NCBI GenBank assembly: GCA_963976695.1
Contig: CAXBMB010000008.1
Location: 9,019-73,018 of the forward strand
Source of the DNA: CAXBMB01 sp963976695
Lineage (GTDB): Bacteria > Pseudomonadota > Alphaproteobacteria > Kiloniellales > DSM-21159
Direction: 5' to 3'
Length of the DNA: 64,000 nucleotides
Below are positions 50,132 through 57,804 of this stretch, one piece after another. The notes beneath the pieces were generated by a model. That model saw only the letters and a list, made by a program, of their open reading frames with translations, made no database searches and had not been told where the DNA came from. Positions within the stretch are counted from its first letter, which is position 1. Each line of letters starts with the position of its first letter. The position numbers and the translations under genes were made by a program.

Positions 50132-50977
50132 ATGTCCGAGACCAAGGCTCCCTCAGCCACTGCTTTGACCGACCTGCAGCGTCTAAAACGTCCCGACGGC
50201 GCAACAATTGCCTATCACAGACAAGGGGGCAAGGCCCTGGATGGCAGGAAGTCATCGGAAAACGGAAAAACCGGCCTGATTTTCCTCGGCGGCTTTATGT
50301 CCGACATGACCGGGACCAAGGCCACCTTCCTGGAAGACTACGCCAAGCAGCAGGGACGCGCCTTCGTCCGCTTTGATTATCTCGGCCATGGACAGTCGTC
50401 GGGCGCGGTCACCGACGGCACCATAGGCCGCTGGGTCGACGACACCCTGGCGGTGATCGACGACCTCACCGATGGCCCGCAAATCCTGATCGGCTCCTCG
50501 ATGGGAGGCTGGATCATGCTGTTGGCGGCGCTGCAACGCAAAGCCCGGATCGTCGGCCTGCAGGGCATTGCGGCGGCACCGGACTTTACCGAAAACCTGA
50601 TGTGGGAAACCTTCTCCGAAACGGTCAAGGAAACCCTGATCCGCGACGGCGTCTACAAGGAGCCCAACGCCTATTCCGACACCCCCTACAGCATCACCTT
50701 GAAGCTGATTGAAGACGGCCGCCACCATCTGCTGATGGGCGGAAAAATCGCCCTGGACTGCCCGGTGCGCTTGCTCCACGGCATGGCCGACCTCGATGTG
50801 CCCTACCAGCTGTCGACCAAGCTGGCCCGGCGCCTGACCGGCAAGGACGTCGAGGTGCAACTGGTCAAGGAAGGCGACCACCGCCTTTCGGAGCCGCCGC
50901 AGCTCGCCAGCCTGGCCCACAGCCTGGACCGACTGCTGGCGACCATCGAGGGTCAGCCGGTGACGGCCAGCGGGTGA
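50132..50977 (+). CDS. Alpha/beta hydrolase, ABHD10-like
   Basis: 281 residues from ATG 50132. Fold marks: oxyanion region FLGGFMSDMTGTKA, RFDYLGHGQSSGA, the nucleophile elbow GSSMGG (Ser123), a late acid in HGMADLDVP and His in EGDHRLS. The RFDYxGHGxS and GSSMGGW patterns are those of the ABHD10-related esterases common in alphaproteobacteria, thought to act on acyl-thioester or acyl-glucuronide bonds. It is adjacent to the divergent glycosyltransferase and precedes the flavoprotein by 97 bp. The substrate is not known. Confidence 0.92.
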   Translation: MSETKAPSATALTDLQRLKRPDGATIAYHRQGGKALDGRKSSENGKTGLIFLGGFMSDMTGTKATFLEDYAKQQGRAFVRFDYLGHGQSSGAVTDGTIGRWVDDTLAVIDDLTDGPQILIGSSMGGWIMLLAALQRKARIVGLQGIAAAPDFTENLMWETFSETVKETLIRDGVYKEPNAYSDTPYSITLKLIEDGRHHLLMGGKIALDCPVRLLHGMADLDVPYQLSTKLARRLTGKDVEVQLVKEGDHRLSEPPQLASLAHSLDRLLATIEGQPVTASG

Positions 50978-51074
50978 GCGACAGTGTCAAAATCTCCGCC
51001 AACGCCCCCCGATAGGGCGATAACAATCCGATCCGCCGCCCGGCGGCATACCGCAACAGGCTGAGATTCACGGC

Positions 51075-52349
51075 ATGTCTGAGCAGGCTGACATCATCCT
51101 TGTCGGCGGCGGCGTCCTAGGGGCCGCCATCGCCTATCAGTTAATCCGCAAACGGGCCGGGCGGGTTTTGTTGCTGGAGCGAAATGACCTGGCGTCGGGC
51201 TCGACCTGCCGGGCCGAGGGTTTACTGCTGAGCGCCAACCAGGCCGGGGCGCTGGCGCCCTTCATCCGGCAGACCCGCGCCACGCTGAACAACCTCAGCG
51301 ACCAGTTGGCTGATGACCTGGGTTTCCGGCAGGTCGGCTCGATCCGCACCGCCGCCAGCCAAGCCCGGCTGGTGCAACTCATGGGGCTGGTCGCCGACTG
51401 CGCCAGCCAAGGCCAGCCCTTCGAGCTGCTGACCGGCGACAGCCTGCGCCAACAGGTGCCCTGGCTCGCCACCGAGCTGATTTCCCGCGCCGTGCACTTT
51501 CCCGAAGACGGTTGGATTGACCCCTTCCGGCTGACCGCCGGTTATCTTCGCGCCGCCCAGGCCCACGCCCAGCAGGCGCGCGTCAAGACCGACCAGTTGG
51601 AGGTCCGCACCCGCTGCGGCGTCACGCGGTTGCGGCGGCAGGGTCGGCGGGTCATCGGGGTGACCACCGAAAGCGGCCAGGCCATCGACGCGCCGCTGGT
51701 GATCAATGCCGCCGGGGTTTGGGCCAGCCTGCTGGCCGAAGAGCTGGCCCAAGACGGCCCGCTGCCCAACCTGCCCTTCGTGCCGCTGCGCCAGCACCAC
51801 TGGGTGACAAAACCGACGGCGGCCTTTCCAGCCAGCCAGCCGATCGTGGTGATCCCCGAGGCCCGCGCCGTCACCCGCCCGAACGGCGGCGGCCTGCAAC
51901 TCAGCGTGCAGGAACTCGAAAGCCTTCCTTTCGACGCCCGGAAACTGTCGGGGGACGCCCAGGCGCTGGCGCAGGCCGAGGTGGACAATCCCTGGCGAAC
52001 CCTGGCCGAGTCCGCGGCGGAGCTGCGTCATTTCTTTCCCGGCATCCTGGCCAGCCATTGGGATTTCTATGTCGCCAACCTGGAGGCGCACACGCCCGAT
52101 GGCTATCCGCTGCTGGGAGCCTGGCCGGGCCTGGAGGGCCTGCTGGTGGCGACGGGCCTGGGAGGCCAGGCCGTGGCCGCCTCGGCCGGGCTGGCGGAGG
52201 TGATCGCCGACCTGGCGTTGGGTCAGGACAACCCGCACGACCTGAGCCGTTTCGCGCTGACCCGCTTCGGCCGCGTCGATGCCTATGGCGCCGATTTCCG
52301 ACACCGGTGCCTCACCGCCCGCGCCGACCGACAGAAGGCCACGCTCTAG
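51075..52349 (+). CDS. DAO-family FAD-dependent oxidoreductase
   Basis: 424 residues from ATG 51075. The FAD loop GGGVLGAAIAYQL sits at residues 12-24, with LLERNDLASGSTCRAEG after the second strand. The late AHTPDGYPLLGAWPGLEGLL and GLGGQAVAASAGLAEVIADL are typical of glycine/sarcosine/dimethylglycine-oxidase-like members of the DAO family. It would oxidise a secondary or primary amine acid; the substrate is unknown. Its stop codon shares the tetranucleotide CTAG with the stop of the convergent SDR gene. Confidence 0.88.
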   Translation: MSEQADIILVGGGVLGAAIAYQLIRKRAGRVLLLERNDLASGSTCRAEGLLLSANQAGALAPFIRQTRATLNNLSDQLADDLGFRQVGSIRTAASQARLVQLMGLVADCASQGQPFELLTGDSLRQQVPWLATELISRAVHFPEDGWIDPFRLTAGYLRAAQAHAQQARVKTDQLEVRTRCGVTRLRRQGRRVIGVTTESGQAIDAPLVINAAGVWASLLAEELAQDGPLPNLPFVPLRQHHWVTKPTAAFPASQPIVVIPEARAVTRPNGGGLQLSVQELESLPFDARKLSGDAQALAQAEVDNPWRTLAESAAELRHFFPGILASHWDFYVANLEAHTPDGYPLLGAWPGLEGLLVATGLGGQAVAASAGLAEVIADLALGQDNPHDLSRFALTRFGRVDAYGADFRHRCLTARADRQKATL

Positions 52350-53233
52350 CCGCGCTGCGCCCAAATCGCCGCCAGCCCCTGCCGATAGGTTGGATAGTCA
52401 AAGACATAGCCCAGTTCGTCGCGAACCCGCTTGTTGGAAACCCGCCGGTTGTCGAGATAGAAGGAGCGGGCCATGGGGCTCAGCTCCGCCTCGGCGAAGG
52501 GCACCAGGGGCGGCGGCGCCACGCCCATCAACTGGGCGGCGAATTCCACCACCAGCGCCGGATTTTCGGGCTGATCATCGCAGACGTTATAGACCCGTCC
52601 GCCAGCGGGACGGGCGATGGAGGCCGCCACCACACCGGCAATGTCATCGACATGAATACGGCTGAACACCTGCCCGGGCCGCTCCAGCCGACGGGCGCGG
52701 CCCGACTCCAGGCTCTCGAACTGGCTGCGCCCCGGTCCATAGATTCCGGCCAGGCGAAAAATATGGGTCGGAAAGCCCCGCTCGCGATGCAGCGCCAGCC
52801 AGGCCGCCTCCGCCTCGACCCGCCAGCGGTTGCGCGCCGAGGTCGGGTGCAGCGCGGACTCTTCGTCCACCCAGGCGCCTTCGGTGTTTCCATAGACGCC
52901 GGTGGTCGAGAGATAGCCCATCCAGGCCAGGCTCGGTAACCCCAGAATATCGGCGCGGTGCGCCGCCAGGACCGGATCGCCGCCTTCTTCGGGCTTCACC
53001 GAGGTCAGCAGGTGTGTGGTGCCTTGCAGCGCTGCCGCCGGCGCGGCCAAGGGCTGCCCCGCGTCGAACACAAAGGCCTCAATGCCTTGACGGCGCAAGT
53101 CCGCGGCCTTGTCGGCCGACCGGGTGGTGCCGGCGACGGTCCAGCCCTGCGCCAACAAACGCCGCGCCAAACGCTGCGCGCTGTAGCCCAGGCCGAAACA
53201 AAAAAGTCGCTGCGATGATTTTTTATTGGTCAT
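52346..53233 (-). CDS. Atypical SDR, NAD-dependent epimerase/dehydratase-like
   Basis: 295 residues from ATG 53233 (MTNKKSSQRLFCFGLGYSAQ). The nucleotide loop is GLGYSAQRL with SADKAADLRRQG as the acidic end; the rest (GYLSTTGVYGN, then FRLAGIYGPGRS and RIHVDDIAGVVAASI) resembles the SDR_a5/YeeZ-like group. The usual catalytic YxxxK is not evident, as in other atypical members. Its 3' end overlaps the flavoprotein gene by 4 bp, convergently. The reading frame extends far upstream in the same frame but crosses the TPR gene on the other strand. Confidence 0.88.
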   Translation of the reverse strand: MTNKKSSQRLFCFGLGYSAQRLARRLLAQGWTVAGTTRSADKAADLRRQGIEAFVFDAGQPLAAPAAALQGTTHLLTSVKPEEGGDPVLAAHRADILGLPSLAWMGYLSTTGVYGNTEGAWVDEESALHPTSARNRWRVEAEAAWLALHRERGFPTHIFRLAGIYGPGRSQFESLESGRARRLERPGQVFSRIHVDDIAGVVAASIARPAGGRVYNVCDDQPENPALVVEFAAQLMGVAPPPLVPFAEAELSPMARSFYLDNRRVSNKRVRDELGYVFDYPTYRQGLAAIWAQRG

Positions 53234-53242
53234 GACCGTAAG

Positions 53243-54100
53243 ATGAAACAGCCGGGACTTGATGACCAGGGTAGAAATGCCGATGCTGCGCCCATGGTAA
53301 CGCAAAAAACTTTTTCCCGCCCGGCTGTTCCGGCGCCGGGCCGCCAGCGCTGGTTCGCCTTGGGCCTTGTTCCGGTCTTTTTGCTGCCGCTGGCGATCGG
53401 CGTCGGCCCGGCCTGGTCGGCCAGCGGCGAAGAGGCCGAGTATCGCGCCTGCCTGAGCTTGGCTGAGCGCAAGCCAAGCAGCGCCTTTGAAACCGCGTTG
53501 GCCTGGCGCGACGACAACGGCGGCGAGCTGGCCAGCCATTGCCTGGCCGTATCGCTGATGAACATGAAGCAGTATGAAGCCGCCGGCTTGGAGTTCGAGG
53601 AGCTCGCCGCCAAGGTCAAGCCGGCGCTGCAGCCGGACATTCTCGCCCAGGCGGCCTTCGCCTGGCTGGGGCGCGAAGACTATGACCGCGCCTACAAGCT
53701 GCAAAGCCAGGCCCTCGAACGTCGCCCCGACGATCCGGAACTGCTGCTGGATCGTAGCCTGACACTGGCGGAAACAGGCAACTATTGGGAAGCGCTGGAT
53801 GATCTCAACCGCGCCCGCGAGCTGGCGCCGAACCGCGCCGATCTTCTGGTTTACCGGGCCAGCGCCTACCGCATGGTCTTGGCCAATGAACTGGCGCTGG
53901 AGGACATCACCCTGGCGCTGGAACTGGATGACCGGAACCCGGACGCCTACCTGGAGCGCGGAATTCTGCGCCGCCTGGCCGGCGACCCGGACGGGGCGCG
54001 GCGGGATTGGCTGATGGTGCTGTCGCTGGCCAATGAAACCACGGTCGTGGCCGGCTCGGCCCGGGCCAACCTGGAAAAGCTCGACGTCAAGATTGACTAA
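53243..54100 (+). CDS. Tetratricopeptide-repeat protein with signal anchor
   Basis: 285 residues from ATG 53243; a later ATG at 53294 is possible. A hydrophobic segment FALGLVPVFLLPLAIGVGP (about 38-56) should export or anchor it. After that come three to four TPR-like helical pairs; the clearest are YDRAYKLQSQALERRPDDPE, YWEALDDLNRARELAPNRAD and LALEDITLALELDDRNPDAY. TPR arrays mediate protein contact. It is divergent from the SDR gene with only 9 bp between the starts. Function unknown. Confidence 0.88.
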   Translation: MKQPGLDDQGRNADAAPMVTQKTFSRPAVPAPGRQRWFALGLVPVFLLPLAIGVGPAWSASGEEAEYRACLSLAERKPSSAFETALAWRDDNGGELASHCLAVSLMNMKQYEAAGLEFEELAAKVKPALQPDILAQAAFAWLGREDYDRAYKLQSQALERRPDDPELLLDRSLTLAETGNYWEALDDLNRARELAPNRADLLVYRASAYRMVLANELALEDITLALELDDRNPDAYLERGILRRLAGDPDGARRDWLMVLSLANETTVVAGSARANLEKLDVKID

Positions 54101-54149
54101 AGCAACGCACCGCACCGCACCGAGCGCGACTTTCCGGGTCGATAACCGG

Positions 54150-54818
54150 CTAGAAATCAGGATCGGCGTAGTGCTTGGGCGGCGGACTGCCGGGCAGAAA
54201 ATCCTTGAATATCTTACGCATCGCCGGGCGCGACTTCATCCGGGCGTACCAATCCTTGGCGCCGGGGTGATCTTCCCAGGGCACGTCGCCGAGATAGTCG
54301 ACGCAGGAAATATGCGCCGCCGCCGCCAGGTCGGCCATGCTGAGCTGTTCACCGGCCAGCCACTGGCGGCGCTCGATCAGCCAGCCGATGTAGTCCAGGT
54401 GATAGTGAATGTTTTGATTGGCCGCGCGGATAGTGGTCGAGGTCGGTGTTCCCTGGCCGAGGAAGCGCTTCATGATCTTTTCTTCCAGCAGCAAGCCGGA
54501 CACCTCGGCGGCAAACTTGCTGTCGAACCAGCGCAGCAGCCGGCGCACCTCCGCCCGGTCGTGCGGGGTGACGCCCAGCAGATTGCGCTCGGGATAAAGC
54601 TCTTCGAGAAATTCCAGGATCACCAGGGTGTCCGGCAGCACGGTGCCGTCTTCTTCAATCAGCACCGGGACCTCGCCCGCCGGATTGAGCCGTAAAAACC
54701 CTTCCCGCCGTTCCCAGACCTTTTCGGACTTAAGTTCAAAATCCAGTCCCTTTTCCGCCAGGATCAAGCGAATCAAGCGAGAACCGGGATCAAGCGACAT
54801 GTGATAGAGAATGCGCAT
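54150..54818 (-). CDS. Glutathione S-transferase family protein
   Basis: 222 residues from ATG 54818 (MRILYHMSLDPGSRLIRLIL). The N-terminal thioredoxin-like half has the glutathione motif NPAGEVPVLIEEDG and the Ser/Tyr-containing start (MSLDPGSR). The C-terminal helical half has LSMADLAAAAHISCVDYLG, a standard GST N-cap region. Proteins like this conjugate or reduce substrates with glutathione. Next to a Dyp-type peroxidase and the TPR gene it may be part of redox defence, but no operon is visible. Confidence 0.92.
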   Translation of the reverse strand: MRILYHMSLDPGSRLIRLILAEKGLDFELKSEKVWERREGFLRLNPAGEVPVLIEEDGTVLPDTLVILEFLEELYPERNLLGVTPHDRAEVRRLLRWFDSKFAAEVSGLLLEEKIMKRFLGQGTPTSTTIRAANQNIHYHLDYIGWLIERRQWLAGEQLSMADLAAAAHISCVDYLGDVPWEDHPGAKDWYARMKSRPAMRKIFKDFLPGSPPPKHYADPDF

Positions 54819-55131
54819 GGCAGTCAGGGTCCGATGCGAAAAGACAAACAGGAAGACGGGGCGGAAAAAATCGCCGCTGTCTGGCTCTGCCAGCCCGCAG
54901 GCAAAAAATCAAGCCAGATCCGCCAAGAAACGCGGGACGCGCGCCGCGACGATAAAACGCAAGCATCGCTGTTGTTTTCCATTTTCCCGTTATAGTCATA
55001 TGCTACGGCGCGGTCCCGCCCGCCCGGCGGACCGGTTCGGCAACGCCGGTACAGCGACCTGGCGCGCCAGCGCGCCGGCCACATGACCGCCACCCCTTGG
55101 CAAACACCCGTTGGTAAACAAGTGAGAAACC

Positions 55132-56052
55132 ATGACACCAGGCACACCCCAAGACGGCTTCATCGCGGATAACCCTCAAGCCGCGCTGTTTTTAACTTTA
55201 ACGGTTCAGGATGCCGAACAGGCGGTGGTGCGGGTGCGTGAGATTTTCGCGCTTTTTCCCGACAGGGTTGCGGCCCTGCGGGATCCGGTGGCCGGACTGG
55301 ACGCCGTGGTCGGCTTCGGCAGCCAATTCTGGGACCGGCTGCACCCGCAGCGGCGCCCCAAGGCCCTGCACCCCTTTCCCGAGCTTCGCGACGGCCCGCG
55401 CCATGCCCCAACCACGCCCGGCGACATCCATCTGCACATCCGCAGCGCGCGCCGCGACCTCTGCTTTGAACTGGGGCGGCAACTGGTTGAGGCGCTGGGC
55501 GAGGCGGTCACGGTGATCGAGGAGGTCGACGGCTTCCGCTACCTGGACAAACGCGACCTGATCGGCTTTGTCGACGGCACCGAGAATCCGGAATTGGCCC
55601 GCCGCCGCGCCGTCACGCTGGTGGCCGGGGAAGACCCGGATTTCGCCGGCGGCGCCTTCGTGGTGGTGCAGCGCTACCGCCACAAGATGGTCAACTGGAA
55701 AGCCCTGCCGGTGGTGGAGCAGGAAAAAATCGTCGGCCGCACCAAGGCCGACGACATTGAATTCGAAGGGGAGAACCAACCCGCCTTCAGCCACGTCTCG
55801 CGCAACAGCCTGAAGGAAGACGGCGTCAAGCTGGAGATCCTGCGGCAAAACATGCCCTGGGCGACCACCCAGCAGCAGGGCACCTACTTTATCGCCTACG
55901 CCAAAAGCCCCCACCCCATCGAGGCCATGCTGCGCTCCATGTTCATCGCCGACCCGGACGGCACCTACGACCGGCTGCTGGACTACAGCGACGCACTCAC
56001 CGGCGCGACCTTCTTCGTGCCCACGCGCGAGCTGCTGAAGGCCCTGGCCTAG
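55132..56052 (+). CDS. Dye-decolorizing (Dyp-type) haem peroxidase
   Basis: 306 residues from ATG 55132, the usual length for the YfeX-type group. The catalytic loop GFVDGTENP contains Asp148, and the proximal haem ligand is His221 (AFSHVSRNS). The C-terminal GATFFVPTRELL is typical. It oxidises dyes or porphyrin-like compounds with H2O2 in the cytosol. No encapsulin-targeting tail is evident at the C-terminus and no encapsulin gene is adjacent, so it is probably free. A dispersed repeat lies immediately after the stop. Confidence 0.95.
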   Translation: MTPGTPQDGFIADNPQAALFLTLTVQDAEQAVVRVREIFALFPDRVAALRDPVAGLDAVVGFGSQFWDRLHPQRRPKALHPFPELRDGPRHAPTTPGDIHLHIRSARRDLCFELGRQLVEALGEAVTVIEEVDGFRYLDKRDLIGFVDGTENPELARRRAVTLVAGEDPDFAGGAFVVVQRYRHKMVNWKALPVVEQEKIVGRTKADDIEFEGENQPAFSHVSRNSLKEDGVKLEILRQNMPWATTQQQGTYFIAYAKSPHPIEAMLRSMFIADPDGTYDRLLDYSDALTGATFFVPTRELLKALA

Positions 56053-56431
56053 CGTGTGATCGGGCTGCAAAGCAGCGCTTGGCGCTTGCCCCCTGTGGCC
56101 CCGCCTCCATTGAGGGCCGGATAGGAGCCTCTTTGGCTGAAATCAAAGCACGAACAGCGCAGGAGCAGAGCGGCCCTACCCGGGCTGCGGCTGCGAACTT
56201 CGGCGGAAATGGGCCCGGCGTGGCAGTATCTGGGGCGCTACTTGCGATGGTTTCTGTTCCGGGCGAGGCGGGATCCTGAGGCAGCGTGCCGTAGAGTCCT
56301 GTCCGCATCGGCCAGTTCCGGCGACCGTGAGAGGTCATCGTTGAGAAGGCGACTGTGCGGACTTTGCAGCCGTTCCAACATTGGGATCGACTGGCCGGCC
56401 TGGCCCATCCCACCGGGGGCCGCAAAACACT
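56053..56431. other. Intergenic region behind the peroxidase gene
   Basis: About 380 bp with one dispersed repeat (copy e) and otherwise no convincing gene. The base composition is less GC-skewed than nearby genes, so a decayed gene cannot be excluded, but I recognise none. Confidence 0.45.
56054..56085 (+). repeat. Dispersed GTGTGATCG element, copy e
   Basis: Begins GTGTGATCG and shares CAAAGCAGCGCT and GGCGC with copy b at identical spacing (26 of 32 identical), starting two bases behind the peroxidase stop. Confidence 0.75.
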
Positions 56432-57637
56432 TCACGCCCGAAATCGCGCGTTCCATAAGGTGATGCGATTGCAGTCACGATCTTCATACTGTTTGATCGC
56501 CGCCTGGAGGCCCGTTGCGTCTGCGGGGCCACGATCTTCGCCAAGCTCGGTGAGTTGCATCGTATACCAGGCCGTGATTCCGCCCTCGGGAGGGTCCATG
56601 AATTTCGGAAAATCGGGATCGCCGGCGCCACTTGACTGCCACGCGTTTGGCAGCGTCGGGTCGAGAACGAGGGCGCGCGCGAGACCAATCATATCGACGC
56701 CTCTGGCGAGAGCATCTGAGGCCTGTTGCACCGTCTTGAACCCGCCGGTCGCCATCAGCGGCTTGCCGGTCAGGGGGCGGGCGCGTTCTGCGAAATCAAC
56801 GAAATATGGGCCTGCGCCCGCACCGTCCGACGCGGACCGCGCGCCAGGGAAATAGGTTCCGCCGCTGATGTCGATCAAGTCTATTCCGGTTGCATCCAGC
56901 GCCGCAATCACGGCAAGGGCGTCATCAGTGTCAAAACCCCCTTCCAGTTGATCTGTCGCGTTCAATTTGATGGCGACGGGAAAACCGGAGCCGACAGCGG
57001 CGCGCACCTCATCAACAACCTCCAACAGCAGCCGCATCCGGTTCGCGATGGACCCGCCATATTGGTCATCTCGCTTGTTGAACAACGGCGAGAGGAACTG
57101 GCTCAGCAAAAACCCGTGGGCGGCGTGGATCTGAACCCCGCCAAACCCCACGTCCTTGGCGAGAAGCGATATCCGGGCAAACTCTGACGGCAGCCCGCGC
57201 ACCTCGTCCCGCGTCAGGGCGGCGCAGCTTAGGCCGGGAATGTCGAGCGCGCTCGGACCCTTCGGATCGCTGATTGGCGGATGCGCCATTGCCCCTGCGT
57301 GGCCAAGCTGAAGCCACAGCTCCGCGCCGTTTGCAGAACCCCGCCGGGCAAGGGTTTGGAAGCGCTGCAGATTGGAATCCGGCCGCAGAACGAGATTTCC
57401 CGGCTTCTCGGCAAAATGGGGATTGCCCTGCACCTCCCCGATGATCGACACCGCCACCCCGCCCTCGGCCCATCTTTCGTAAAGACGAAACTGAGCCTCG
57501 GTGGGATTGCCGCAGCCATCCCCCAACGAATCCGACATCGCCGATTTTGCAATTCGGTTCTTCAGAATGAACCCGCATGGCAATTCAAGCGGTCGGAACA
57601 GTTCCGCGTGGTTTTGTTTATCCATGAAACGATCCAT
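56432..57637 (-). CDS. NADH:flavin oxidoreductase (old yellow enzyme family)
   Basis: 401 residues from ATG 57637 (MDRFMDKQNHAELFRPLELP); ATG 57625 is equally possible. Barrel features: LKNRIAKSAMSDSLGDG for the FMN start, LWLQLGHAGAMAHP, AHGFLLSQFLSPLFNKRDD with the active-site His region, NRMRLLLEVVDEVRAAVG, and PLMATGGFKTVQQ for the FMN phosphate. These are typical of the NemA/enoate-reductase-like group. The codon mix is noticeably less GC-rich than the flanking genes, which hints at later acquisition. It lies between the peroxidase and glt genes. Confidence 0.9.
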   Translation of the reverse strand: MDRFMDKQNHAELFRPLELPCGFILKNRIAKSAMSDSLGDGCGNPTEAQFRLYERWAEGGVAVSIIGEVQGNPHFAEKPGNLVLRPDSNLQRFQTLARRGSANGAELWLQLGHAGAMAHPPISDPKGPSALDIPGLSCAALTRDEVRGLPSEFARISLLAKDVGFGGVQIHAAHGFLLSQFLSPLFNKRDDQYGGSIANRMRLLLEVVDEVRAAVGSGFPVAIKLNATDQLEGGFDTDDALAVIAALDATGIDLIDISGGTYFPGARSASDGAGAGPYFVDFAERARPLTGKPLMATGGFKTVQQASDALARGVDMIGLARALVLDPTLPNAWQSSGAGDPDFPKFMDPPEGGITAWYTMQLTELGEDRGPADATGLQAAIKQYEDRDCNRITLWNARFRA

Positions 57638-57739
57638 AGCCCGAAATCTGGGCTTTGTCTCGCATCGCGCCCCTCCGGTTCAAACGCAGCATCCGATTGT
57701 CTGAGCTGAAAGCGGAGCAACACAGTTTAGCGACAGGGC

Positions 57740-57790
57740 AAAAAAAACGGTCTGCCTCTATCAATCCGCGAGGATATCAGAGGCAGACCG
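57740..57790 (-). terminator. Terminator of gltB
   Basis: CGGTCTGCCTCT (arms 57748-57759 and 57779-57790, perfect 12-bp stem) with an eight-T run on the minus strand, 14 bp behind the gltB stop. Confidence 0.92.
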
Positions 57791-57804
57791 GGCAGGGAGA
57801 AGCA

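Noticed and set aside
55132..56052. Encapsulin cargo system with the Dyp peroxidase
   Set aside because: No encapsulin gene is adjacent and the protein ends at the family C-terminus without a targeting extension.
56053..56431. Pseudogene behind the peroxidase gene
   Set aside because: Translations in all frames give no recognisable protein fragment; only the dispersed repeat can be supported.
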